Source: Streptomyces longispororuber | GTDB lineage: Bacteria > Actinomycetota > Actinomycetes > Streptomycetales > Streptomycetaceae | Reading direction: 5' to 3' | DNA length: 64,000 bases | Assembly: GCF_024448165.1 (NCBI RefSeq) | Contig: NZ_JAMOLN010000025.1 | Location: 1 to 64,000, forward strand | In this document: positions 1 through 7,870 of the stretch, piece by piece | How positions within the stretch are numbered: position 1 is the stretch's first letter | How the letters are laid out: the number at the start of each line of letters is the position of its first letter | The notes under the pieces: model-generated | Told to the model about the DNA's origin: nothing | Seen by the model: only the letters and a program-made list of their open reading frames with translations | Database searches by the model: none | Program-made: the position numbers and the translations under genes

Positions 1-180
1 CCGTCGCGTCCGGCGCGGCCCGCCACCATGGGGTGCGCCACCCAGATCGCCCCGGGCCCGCCATGCACGGGTCGCGGACCGGCGGACATGGGTGTCGGCC
101 CCGATGGACACACCCCCTGGTGAACGGGGAGCCTGGGCGGTGAGACCACCGCACCCACCCGGCGAGGAGGCCGCGCGTCC

Positions 181-1140
181 GTGTCCCTGTTCTGGCGGAT
201 CTTCCTGCTGAACGCCACCGTGCTGCTCGCCGCGGTGGCGCTCCTCCTGCTGGGTCCCGTGACCGTCTCCACGCCCGTGGTGCTGACGGAGACGCTGATC
301 CTGGCGGCCGGCCTCGTGGTGATGCTGACCGCCAACGCGGCGCTGCTGCGGGTCGGCCTCGCGCCGCTGCAGCGGCTGACCCGCGCCATGACCACCACGG
401 ACCTGCTGCGCCCCGGCGACCGCCCGGTCGCGTCCGGGCAGGGGGACGTGGCCGCGCTGATCGAGACGTACAACGCGATGCTCGACCGACTGGAGGCCGA
501 GCGGGCCGCCAGCGCGGCGCGCGCCCTGTCCGCGCAGGAGGCGGAGCGGCGCAGGATCGCCCAGGAACTGCACGACGAGGTCGGCCAGACCCTGACCGCG
601 GTGCTCCTGGAACTGAAGAGCGCGGCCGACCAGGCGCCCGACGGCCTGCGCGACGAGCTGATCCGCACCCAGGAGACGACCCGCGCCGGTCTGGACGAGG
701 TCCGGCGCATCGCCCGCCGGCTGCGCCCCGGAGTCCTGGAGGAACTCGGCCTCGTCAGCGCCCTGCGCTCGCTGGCCAACGAGTACACCGACTGGGCCGA
801 CACCAAGGTCACCAGCACCGTCGCGGCGCCGCTGCCACCGCTCGACCGGGCGGCCGAACTGGTCGTCTACCGGGTCGCGCAGGAGGGCCTGACCAATGTG
901 GTGCGGCACTCCGGCGCCGCGCACGCCGCCCTGGACATCCGCGCCACCGACGACCGGGTGGTGCTGCGGATCCGCGACGACGGGTGCGGCACCGGCGGCG
1001 CGGCCGAGGGCGCAGGACTGCGCGGGATGCGGGAGCGCGCCCTGCTGGTCGGCGCCGAACTCACCGTCCGCGACGGCACGTCAGGGGGCACCGAGGTGCG
1101 CCTCGACGTGCCCGTCGCGCCCGCCGGGAGCGGACGATGA
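181..1140 (+). CDS. NarL-type sensor histidine kinase
   Basis: A 319-residue inner-membrane sensor kinase of the HisKA_3 class that should autophosphorylate and pass phosphate to the regulator encoded next. Two membrane segments (about residues 7-25 and 34-56) are separated by only a few residues, so there is almost no extracellular sensor domain. A HAMP-like linker follows (about 57-110), then the phosphoacceptor box RRRIAQELHDEVGQ with His131. The ATPase domain has the N-box EGLTNVVRHSG and glycine boxes DDGCG and GAGLRGMRERA. The GTG start is preceded by GAGGAGG. The stop overlaps the regulator's ATG (ATGA), so the pair is translationally coupled. The stimulus is unknown; it may lie in the membrane or come from a partner protein. 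Confidence 0.93.
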   Translation: MSLFWRIFLLNATVLLAAVALLLLGPVTVSTPVVLTETLILAAGLVVMLTANAALLRVGLAPLQRLTRAMTTTDLLRPGDRPVASGQGDVAALIETYNAMLDRLEAERAASAARALSAQEAERRRIAQELHDEVGQTLTAVLLELKSAADQAPDGLRDELIRTQETTRAGLDEVRRIARRLRPGVLEELGLVSALRSLANEYTDWADTKVTSTVAAPLPPLDRAAELVVYRVAQEGLTNVVRHSGAAHAALDIRATDDRVVLRIRDDGCGTGGAAEGAGLRGMRERALLVGAELTVRDGTSGGTEVRLDVPVAPAGSGR

Positions 1141-1799
1141 GCGGGAGCGGCGACGAGGTGCGGATCCTGCTCGCGGACGACCACGCGCTGGTCCGGCGCG
1201 GGGTCCGGCTCATCCTCGACCGGGAGCCGGGGCTGACCGTGGTGGCGGAGGCCGGGGACGGGGCCGAGGCGATCGCGCTGGCCAGGTCCGAGCGACCCGA
1301 CCTGGCCGTCCTCGACATCGCGATGCCCCGCCTCACCGGCCTGCAGGCGGCCCGCGAACTGGCCCGCGTCCAGCCGGAACTGCGCATCCTGATCCTGACG
1401 ATGTACGACAACGAGCAGTTCTTCTTCGAGGCCCTCAAGGCCGGTGCCTGCGGCTACGTCCTGAAGTCGGTGGCCGACCGGGACCTGGTCGAGGCGTGCC
1501 GGGCCGCCGCCCGGGACGAACCGTTCGTGTACCCGGGCGCCCTCAAGGCGCTGATCCGGGACCACCTCGAACGGATCCGCCGGGGCGACGACGTGCCCGC
1601 CCGGACCATCACGGAGCGGGAGGAGGAGATCCTCAAGCTGGTCGCCGAGGGCCACACCTCGCAGCAGATCGCCGACCTGCTGTTCATCAGCGTCAAGACC
1701 GTGGAACGGCACCGCGCCAACCTCCTGCAGAAGCTCGGCCTCAAGGACCGCCTCGAACTCACCCGCTACGCCATCCGCGTGGGGCTCATCGAACCGTGA
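1137..1799 (+). CDS. NarL/FixJ-family response regulator
   Basis: A 220-residue DNA-binding response regulator, cognate to the kinase whose stop it overlaps by ATGA. The receiver domain (about 7-125) has the acidic pair in LLADDHALVRRG, phosphoacceptor Asp60 in AVLDIAMPRL and the conserved Lys in YVLKSV. The C-terminal LuxR helix-turn-helix (about 150-212) reads TEREEEILKLVAEGHTSQQI followed by SVKTVERHRANLLQKL. The frame is open further upstream, but the ATG at the overlap gives the standard N-terminus. Its 3' end overlaps the convergent M20 hydrolase gene by 34 bases. Target genes cannot be deduced. Confidence 0.95.
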   Translation: MSGSGDEVRILLADDHALVRRGVRLILDREPGLTVVAEAGDGAEAIALARSERPDLAVLDIAMPRLTGLQAARELARVQPELRILILTMYDNEQFFFEALKAGACGYVLKSVADRDLVEACRAAARDEPFVYPGALKALIRDHLERIRRGDDVPARTITEREEEILKLVAEGHTSQQIADLLFISVKTVERHRANLLQKLGLKDRLELTRYAIRVGLIEP

Positions 1800-2974
1800 C
1801 CGGCGCCGCGTGCGGCGACCGCCCGGAGCAGCCGCCGGCGCTGCCCGTCGTCGCACGCGGCCGTTACCGCGGTGAGCGCGAGCGCCGCCGCCCCGTCCAG
1901 GACCGCACGGTCGGCGCCCGGCGTCCTCCCGTACGCGGTGAACTCCGCCGTGTGCTGCCTGGCGCCCCCGGTGTCGTAGCCGATGGTGGGATGGATCGCG
2001 GGCAGCAGCCGCGACACGTTGCCCATGTCGGTCGACGCCATCGACTCGCCGCGCCGGGACACCGGCGTCCGTCCCAGGCCGCGCGCGGCGGCCGTGTACG
2101 CCTCCGTCAGGAACGCGTCCTGCCGCAGATCCGCGAAGTCCCGCCCGTGGGGCTCCAGTGCGAGCCGCGCGCCGGTCGCCAGGGCGCCCGCCTCGAAGCA
2201 CGACGCGACCCGGCCCTGGACGAGCGCGAGCTGTTCGGCGCTCGGGGCCCGCACCTCGTAGCGGGCGCGCGTGACGTCCGGGACGACGTTCGGCGCGCTG
2301 CCGCCGTCCGTGACGATGCCGTGCACCAGGGAGCCGGGCGGCAGGTGCTGGCGCAGCAGACCGATCGACGTCTGCGCGACGGTCAGCGCGTCGAGCGCGT
2401 TGACGCCCTCCCAGGGTGCGAGCGCCGCGTGGGCCGGCCGGCCCCGGTAGACGACGTCCCAGGCGCCGATGGCGAGCGACGACGCGGCGACGCTGTCCTC
2501 GGCGGCGGCGTGCACCATCATGGCCGCCGCCACGTCGTCGAAGACCCCGGCCTCCAGCAGCAGCACCTTCCCGCCGATGTCCTCCTCCGCGGGCGTGCCG
2601 ATCAGCCGCACGGTGACGCCGATCCGGTCGGCGACGGCCGCGAGGCCGAGCGCGGCGCCGACGGCCGCCGCCCCGTTCACGTTGTGCCCGCAGGCGTGGC
2701 CGATGCCCGGCAGGGCGTCGTACTCGGCGCAGAAGGCGATCACCAGGTCGCCGTCGCCGAACGTGGCGTCGAGGGCCGTGGGCAGGTCCGCGACCGGGCG
2801 GCTCACCGCGAAGCCCGCCGTGTCGAGGAGTGCGCCGATCCGGGCCGCAGCGCGGTGCTCGTCCAGGGCCGTCTCGGGATCGTCGTGCAGGGCGTGGCTG
2901 AGGTCGACCAGTTGCTCACGGCGGCGGCGGATCGCCTCGTGGACCGTGTCCTGGACCGTGGTCGGCGTCGTCAC
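1766..2974 (-). CDS. M20D-family amidohydrolase (PM20D2/AbgB-like)
   Basis: A cytosolic zinc-dependent amidohydrolase/peptidase of 402 residues that would cleave an N-acyl or amide bond of a small substrate. Metal-site motifs are GHACGHNVNGAAAVG (about 92-106) and PAEEDIGGK (about 130). The segment SMASTDMGNVSRLLPAIHP is typical of the PM20D2/AbgB branch rather than hippurate hydrolases. The GTG start at 2974 has GGAGG upstream and overlaps the stop of the MFS gene (GTGA), so exporter and hydrolase are co-translated. A longer reading to 3109 would run deep inside the MFS gene and is rejected. Substrate unknown; dipeptides, acyl-amino acids and ureides are all possible. Confidence 0.88.
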   Translation of the reverse strand: MTTPTTVQDTVHEAIRRRREQLVDLSHALHDDPETALDEHRAAARIGALLDTAGFAVSRPVADLPTALDATFGDGDLVIAFCAEYDALPGIGHACGHNVNGAAAVGAALGLAAVADRIGVTVRLIGTPAEEDIGGKVLLLEAGVFDDVAAAMMVHAAAEDSVAASSLAIGAWDVVYRGRPAHAALAPWEGVNALDALTVAQTSIGLLRQHLPPGSLVHGIVTDGGSAPNVVPDVTRARYEVRAPSAEQLALVQGRVASCFEAGALATGARLALEPHGRDFADLRQDAFLTEAYTAAARGLGRTPVSRRGESMASTDMGNVSRLLPAIHPTIGYDTGGARQHTAEFTAYGRTPGADRAVLDGAAALALTAVTAACDDGQRRRLLRAVAARGAGHGSMSPTRMA

Positions 2975-4413
2975 GTGAGGCCCTCCTTCGTCGGTACGTG
3001 GCCCGGCCGCGGCGCGGCGAGCGGGTGCGAGGTCGTCCGCGGCCCGGCGTAGGCGAGCGCGCACAGGGCGCCGAGCAGCGCGACCCCGCCGCACAGGCAC
3101 CAGCTCCACACGAAGCCGGAGAGGGCGATCCGGCCGTCCCCGCCACCGGTCTGGTGGGCCGCGAACACGCCGCCGATCACGGCGGCGCCGATGGCCGCGC
3201 CGAGCGACAGCGCGAGCTCGTTGAGGCCCACCGCGAGCGCGGTCTGCCGCTCGGGCACCACCTCCGCCGACAGCGTCCGCGTGATCGACTCGAACAGGCC
3301 CGTGGCCAGCCCGACGACCAGGGCCGACGCCACGTACTGGGGGAGCGTGGTGTGGAACAGGGCCAGGCCCAGGAAACCGAGCGCGATCAGCGCGCCGCCC
3401 GTCGCGAGCACCGCGCGGTCACCGATCAGCCGGGCCAGCCGCGGCGTGGCCGTCGACCCGGCGAACCCGGCGACGACCATGGCCAGCGACACCGTCGCGA
3501 TGGCCTGCGGCCCGAGGCCCATGCCGTAGCCCGAGCGGGCCGGATCGGCCCCGAGGAACAGGGCGTTGGCGCCCAGGAAGCCGATCGTGCCGAACGCCGC
3601 GCAAAAGGTGTGCGCGCTGATCACGGCGAGCCGTCGGTCGCGCAGCATCCGCACGCTCACCAGCGGATGCGTCGCACGCCGTTCCACCGCCACCCACGCC
3701 GTCAGCACGACCACCGCGAGGGCCGCGACGCCCAGCGACCGCGCCGACGTCCAGCCCCAGGCGCCGCCCTGCGCGAGCACCAGGACGAGCGCGATCAGCC
3801 CGACCGTGAGCAGGGCGGCGGCGCCGTAGTGGAAGCGGCCCCCGCGCGGGGTGTCGCTGTCCGGGAGCAGAACGCCCGCCAGGACCGCGAGGACCGCCAC
3901 CGGGACGGCCGTCCACAGCCCCGCCTCGGCGTGCCGCTCGCTGAGCGCGCCCGCCACCAGACCGCCCACGCCGATCGCGATGAGCAGCGCGCCGACCAGC
4001 ACCGCCATCCCGCTGCGGCCCCGCTCGGGCGCCCGGGAGCGCAGGATTCCCGCCAGCAGCGGGAAGAAGCCGACCACCGCGCCCTGCAGCACCATGCCCG
4101 CCGCGAGCGTCGCCACCGTCGGCCGCAGCGCCATCGCCAGCGATCCGGCCGCGACCATCGTCAGGGCCACCCGCAGCAGCCTGCGGTGTCCGAACAGGTC
4201 GCCGAGCCGCGACAGCAGCGGCGTCAGGACCGCGAACGCGCACTGCGCCAGCAGATAGAGATTGTTCTGCCCCACCGCCCCGATGCCGAGACGCTGCCCC
4301 AACTCCGGGAGCAGCGGCGTCAGATACCCCTGGACGACGCCGCTGAACACCACGACGACCGCCATCGCGCCGACCATCGCGCGACCGGTGCCCAAGCCCG
4401 CACCTCTGTCCAC
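2971..4413 (-). CDS. MFS transporter, drug:H+ antiporter (14-TM type)
   Basis: A 480-residue integral membrane transporter, probably a proton-coupled exporter. It has about fourteen hydrophobic segments and the MFS loop signature SRLGDLFGHRRLLR after the second, as in the EmrB/QacA (DHA2) group. I chose the GTG at 4413 because AAGGAG lies about 8 bases upstream; a GTG 9 bases earlier abuts that ribosome site too closely. It is divergent from the AsnC regulator (108-base gap), which probably controls it, and is coupled by GTGA overlap to the downstream M20 hydrolase. The pair may export or process an amino-acid-like compound. Confidence 0.9.
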   Translation of the reverse strand: MDRGAGLGTGRAMVGAMAVVVVFSGVVQGYLTPLLPELGQRLGIGAVGQNNLYLLAQCAFAVLTPLLSRLGDLFGHRRLLRVALTMVAAGSLAMALRPTVATLAAGMVLQGAVVGFFPLLAGILRSRAPERGRSGMAVLVGALLIAIGVGGLVAGALSERHAEAGLWTAVPVAVLAVLAGVLLPDSDTPRGGRFHYGAAALLTVGLIALVLVLAQGGAWGWTSARSLGVAALAVVVLTAWVAVERRATHPLVSVRMLRDRRLAVISAHTFCAAFGTIGFLGANALFLGADPARSGYGMGLGPQAIATVSLAMVVAGFAGSTATPRLARLIGDRAVLATGGALIALGFLGLALFHTTLPQYVASALVVGLATGLFESITRTLSAEVVPERQTALAVGLNELALSLGAAIGAAVIGGVFAAHQTGGGDGRIALSGFVWSWCLCGGVALLGALCALAYAGPRTTSHPLAAPRPGHVPTKEGLT

Positions 4414-4520
4414 CGTGCTCACTCCTTCTGGTGGCCCGAACCGAAAGTGCTGGCTACTGTGCGGGCTGCGGCCGAACCGAGCCGTCACATCGACGGAAAC
4501 AGGCGCAGAGAGGCTGTCGC

Positions 4521-5540
4521 ATGCGAGAAACGGTCACCGTCAGCGAACTGGACCTGGCCCTCGTCAACGCGCTCCAACTGCGCCCGCGCGCCTCCTGGAC
4601 CGAGCTGGCACCCCTCCTCGGCGTCACCGCGGGCACCCTCGCGCGCCGCTGGGAACGGCTGACCGGCGAGGGACTCGCCTGGGTGTACGCGGCGCCGGGC
4701 CGGGAGTTCTCCCGTACCCGCTGCACCGCGTTCGTGCTGCTGCGCTGCGCCCCGGGCAGCCGGGGCGCGATCGCCGAGCGGCTCTGCGCGTTCGAGGAGG
4801 CCGTGACCATCGAACTGACCGGCCCCGGCAGCGCCGACCTCCTCCTGGACGTCCTCGCCCCCGATCTGCCGGCGCTCACCCGCTTCCTGACGGAGCGGCT
4901 CGAGACGCTGCCGGGACTCGTCTCCGTCGACTGCCTCTTCGCGACGTCCTTGTCCGTCGAAGGGAGCCGCTGGCGGCTGCGCTCCCTCGCCCCCGACCAG
5001 CTCACCGCGCTGGGCGCGCCGGGATCCGGCGCACGCGACGCGTCGCCCACCGTGGAGCTCGACACCGTGGACCGGGCGCTCCTGGACGCCCTCGTCCGCG
5101 ACGGCCGGCTCGGCCTGGCCGCGCTCGCCGAGCACGCCGACAGCAGCCCCGCCACCGTCCGCCGCAGACTGCGCCGCCTCGACGACTCCGGCATCCTCAC
5201 CCTGCGCTGCGACATGGCCGCGGCGCTGGCGGGCCGCCCGGTCCCCGTCTCCCTGCTCGGCCGGGCGCCCGCGCGGGACACTGCCGCCGTCCACCGCACG
5301 TTCGCCGCGCTGCCCGAGTGCCGGCTCGTCGCCGGCGTCACCGGGCGCGCCAACATCTTCGCCACGCTGTGGGTGCACGACCTCGGCGACATCCAGCGCC
5401 GGGAGACCGCGCTGTGCGCCCGGCTGCCCACGCTGACCGTGACGGACCGGATCGTCGGCCTCCACACGGTCAAGCGGATGGGCCACCTGCTGGACGAGGA
5501 CGGGCGGCGCGTGGGGCTACGGGCGATCCGCCCCTGGTAG
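4521..5540 (+). CDS. Lrp/AsnC-family regulator with two HTH modules
   Basis: A 339-residue protein, twice the usual Lrp/AsnC size. Two AsnC-type helix-turn-helix units are visible: residues about 8-50 (ELDLALVNALQLRPRASW, then TAGTLARRWERLTGEG) and about 178-225 (VDRALLDALVRDGRLG, then SPATVRRRLRRLDDSGIL). Each is followed by an effector-binding (RAM-like) segment. Such tandem-fused Lrp proteins are common in actinobacteria. The ATG at 4521 follows AGAGAGG. It is divergent from the MFS exporter, which suggests that it senses an amino acid or similar ligand and controls the MFS-M20 operon. Confidence 0.9.
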   Translation: MRETVTVSELDLALVNALQLRPRASWTELAPLLGVTAGTLARRWERLTGEGLAWVYAAPGREFSRTRCTAFVLLRCAPGSRGAIAERLCAFEEAVTIELTGPGSADLLLDVLAPDLPALTRFLTERLETLPGLVSVDCLFATSLSVEGSRWRLRSLAPDQLTALGAPGSGARDASPTVELDTVDRALLDALVRDGRLGLAALAEHADSSPATVRRRLRRLDDSGILTLRCDMAAALAGRPVPVSLLGRAPARDTAAVHRTFAALPECRLVAGVTGRANIFATLWVHDLGDIQRRETALCARLPTLTVTDRIVGLHTVKRMGHLLDEDGRRVGLRAIRPW

Positions 5541-5566
5541 CGCACCGGGCCGGGCCGCCCGGATGG

Positions 5567-6820
5567 TCAGGGCGTGTCCAGCCACGTCATCGCGGCCACC
5601 GTGAGCGCCTCCACGCCCGTGCTGAGGGTCGGCTCGATCAGCGGGGCGAAGTACGGCGAGTGGTTCCCGGGCAGCTCGTCGAGACGGCCCTCCTGCAGCG
5701 CCGACACCACCGTCTGCGTGTCGAGCCCGCCCCAGAACCAGAAGACCGTGGGCACCCCGAGCGACGCGCCGAACACCCCGACGTCCTCGCTCGCGTTGAC
5801 CGGCGGCATCGGCATGATCCGCTCCGCCCCGAAGTGGTCGGTGAAAGCGGCCAGCGTCGTCGCGGTGGCCGCGGGGTCGCTGACCAGCGCCGGCACCGCC
5901 CCGGACCAGGCGAGGTCGGGCTCGCGCGGCGCGCCGCTCGCGGCGGCCTCGGCTCGGACGATGCGCTCCACCGCCGCCCGCACGAGTGCGCGCGTCGGCT
6001 CCGTGGCCGAGCGGATGTTGACGCCGAGACCGGCGCTGTCGGGAATGATGTTGTCCTTGGTGCCGGCCTGCAGCCGGCCGACCGTGACGACCGCCGACTC
6101 GGCCGGCGGCACCTCCCGGGAGACGACCCCCTGGAGCCGGGTCACCACGTTCGCCGCCATCAGCACCGGGTCCACGGTGGCCTCCGGCCGCGAGCCGTGC
6201 CCACCGCGCCCGTGCAGCGTGACGTCCAGCGAGTCCGCCGCCGCCATCACCGGTCCGCTGCCGTGCCCGACGAACCCGGCGGGCAGCGGTCCCACGTGCT
6301 GGCCCAGCACGATCGACGGGGCGGGGAAGCGGTCGAACAGCCCGTCGTCGACCATGTCGCGGGCGCCGCAGCCGAGCTCCTCCGCGGGCTGGAACACCAG
6401 GAGCACGGTGCCGCGCCACTGCTCGCGCGCCCCGGCCAGCAGCGTCGCCGCCCCGACCAGGCACGCCGCGTGCATGTCGTGCCCGCACGCGTGCATCACC
6501 GGCACGTCGGTGCCGTCGGCGTCCACGCCGCGCTGCTCGCTCGCGTAGGGCAGCCCGGTCTTCTCCTCCACCGGCAGCGCGTCGAAGTCGGCCCGCAGCA
6601 TCACCACCGGACCGTCACCGCCGCGCAGCACCCCGACGACCCCGGTGCCGCCGACGCCCTCGGTGACCTCGTCCACGCCCGCGGCCCGCAGCCGCCCGGC
6701 GAGCAGGGCGGCCGACCGGTGCTCCTGCCGCGACAGCTCCGGATGCCGGTGCAGGTCCTGGTACAGCCCGGCCAGGTCCTCCCGGATCTTCGCCAGCCCC
6801 GCCGTCACCGTGTGCGCCAT
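5567..6820 (-). CDS. M20D-family amidohydrolase (HipO-like)
   Basis: A 417-residue zinc amidohydrolase. Motifs in order are HRHPELSRQEHRSAA near the N-terminus, MHACGHDMHAACLVGAA (Cys/His metal ligands, about 100-115) and FQPAEELGCGARDM (Glu pair, about 137). The C-terminal NHSPYFAP segment supplies the usual late histidine. It belongs to the hippurate/IAA-amino-acid hydrolase branch and differs from the M20 protein at 1766, which has GHN and the PM20D2-type tail. I take the ATG at 6820, 10 bases from GGAG; a TTG 6 bases earlier sits too near. It converges on the AsnC gene and starts a 325-base divergent gap. Confidence 0.9.
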   Translation of the reverse strand: MAHTVTAGLAKIREDLAGLYQDLHRHPELSRQEHRSAALLAGRLRAAGVDEVTEGVGGTGVVGVLRGGDGPVVMLRADFDALPVEEKTGLPYASEQRGVDADGTDVPVMHACGHDMHAACLVGAATLLAGAREQWRGTVLLVFQPAEELGCGARDMVDDGLFDRFPAPSIVLGQHVGPLPAGFVGHGSGPVMAAADSLDVTLHGRGGHGSRPEATVDPVLMAANVVTRLQGVVSREVPPAESAVVTVGRLQAGTKDNIIPDSAGLGVNIRSATEPTRALVRAAVERIVRAEAAASGAPREPDLAWSGAVPALVSDPAATATTLAAFTDHFGAERIMPMPPVNASEDVGVFGASLGVPTVFWFWGGLDTQTVVSALQEGRLDELPGNHSPYFAPLIEPTLSTGVEALTVAAMTWLDTP

Positions 6821-7145
6821 GGTCAAGCCTCTCCTTCGCCGATCGCCGAACGGAGCTCACCGTACGGCGACCCGGCGCCGTCGTCGCCGGGCGCGCCGAC
6901 GGGAGGGTCATCCGATCGGTCGACCCCGGCCTCGTCCGCTCGGCCCGCCGGCCCGACCCGGAACGTCGACGGGGCGGCCCCGGTCCCGGGCCCAGGATGG
7001 AGTGCAGAGCGGGACAGCGCGCCGGACCCACCGGAGCCCGAGCTCGCAGGGCCCGGACGCAGGGTCCGCCCCCACACGTTCGGAACCCCACGGGCGGACG
7101 TCGTACCCCCACGATGTCGCCGACGAATCCCAGGAGTTGACCCCC
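6821..7145. other. 325-base divergent intergenic region, M20 hydrolase / HbpS-like
   Basis: No convincing gene. It must hold the promoters of both flanking genes. A GC-rich hairpin (CCCGGCG at 6871-6877 and CGCCGGG at 6885-6891, 7-base loop) lies about 50 bases upstream of the hydrolase start. I found no clear -35/-10 pair for the secreted-protein gene. Its ribosome site CCAGGAG sits just before 7146. Confidence 0.5.
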
Positions 7146-7682
7146 ATGCAGAAGCTCTCCCGCCGCGCCCGCGTCGCCACCGGTGCCGCCGTCCTCGCCG
7201 CCGTCGCCGCCGGTACCTTCGGCACCGTCTCCGCGACCGCCGCGCCGCAGGCCGCCCCCGCCGCCGCGCAGGCCGCCGACACCACCACGTCCACGCACCT
7301 GACGATCGACGCCGCGTCGAAGGCCGCGCAGGCCGCGCTCGACGCCGCGAAGAAGGAGAACCAGAAGGTCTCCGTCGCCGTCGTCGACCGCAACGGCAAC
7401 ACCGTCCTGACGCTGCGCGGCGACGGTGCGGGACCGCAGTCCTACGAGGCCGCGGAGAAGAAGGCGTACACCGCCGTCTCCTGGAACGCCCCGACCTCCG
7501 AGCTGGCCGAGCGGCTGGACAAGGCCCCGACGCTGAAGGACATCCCCAACACGCTGTTCCTCGCGGGCGGCGCCCCCGTCACCGCGGACAAGGCCCCGAT
7601 CGCGGGCATCGGCGTCGCCGGCGCCCCGTCGGGCGACCTGGACGAGAAGTTCGCCCAGGCGGGCGTCGACGCCCTCAAGTAG
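7146..7682 (+). CDS. Secreted heme-binding-like protein (GlcG/HbpS family, DUF336)
   Basis: A 178-residue exported protein. It has a positively charged start (MQKLSRRAR), a hydrophobic stretch and an alanine-rich cleavage region near residue 30-45. The mature part is a single GlcG/HbpS domain: SVAVVDRNGNTVLTLRGDGA, a K-rich helix, and a C-terminal glycine-rich GVAGAPSGDLDEKFAQAGV. The best-known relative, HbpS of S. reticuli, binds heme outside the cell and modulates the SenS-SenR two-component system. No kinase pair is adjacent here; the nearest is 5.3 kb away, beyond unrelated genes. GlcG-domain proteins also accompany catabolic operons, so a substrate-related role is equally possible. Confidence 0.88.
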   Translation: MQKLSRRARVATGAAVLAAVAAGTFGTVSATAAPQAAPAAAQAADTTTSTHLTIDAASKAAQAALDAAKKENQKVSVAVVDRNGNTVLTLRGDGAGPQSYEAAEKKAYTAVSWNAPTSELAERLDKAPTLKDIPNTLFLAGGAPVTADKAPIAGIGVAGAPSGDLDEKFAQAGVDALK

Positions 7683-7696
7683 GAGGGACCGCCGGA

Positions 7697-7729
7697 CGCG
7701 GCGCGCGGGCCCCGGGCTCTCGCGCCGCG
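7697..7729 (+). terminator. Hairpin terminator after the HbpS-like gene
   Basis: Perfect 9-base inverted repeat, CGCGGCGCG (7697-7705) and CGCGCCGCG (7721-7729), with a 15-base loop. It begins 15 bases after the stop codon. There is no T-run, as is usual for Streptomyces terminators. Confidence 0.55.
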
Positions 7730-7746
7730 CCCGGCGTGGTGCACGA

Positions 7747-7794
7747 CTGCCAGGAAGCGGGCCCCCATCCCCGGCAGCGGGTGACAGTGACGCG
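7747..7794 (+). promoter_or_regulatory. Composite element copy A (candidate PucR-family operator)
   Basis: CTGCCAG (7747-7753), 19 bases, GGCAG (7773-7777), 3 bases, GTGACAG (7781-7787), 1 base, GACGCG. The same parts with the same spacing recur at 14789-14835 and, on the other strand, at 16515-16560. This copy lies 76 bases upstream of the NCS1 permease start. Here the GTGACAG end faces the gene, opposite to the other two copies. Confidence 0.7.
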
Positions 7795-7870
7795 ACGACC
7801 GCGCCACGGCCACTCTGCTGTGGCACGTCCCTGAGCCGCTGACGGGACACCGCCTACCCGGGGAGCGTCC

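Noticed and set aside
867..3052. Long open frames of 400-700 codons antisense to or out of frame with the two-component and M20 genes
   Set aside because: They are Arg/Gly/Pro-rich, have no recognisable domains and overlay genes with clear motifs; this is the usual high-GC shadow effect seen throughout the window.
181..7682. SenS-SenR-HbpS-like heme-sensing system formed by the kinase pair and the HbpS-like protein
   Set aside because: The genes are 5.3 kb apart with two unrelated operons between. The kinase has almost no extracellular loop for contact with a secreted partner; no support beyond family names.
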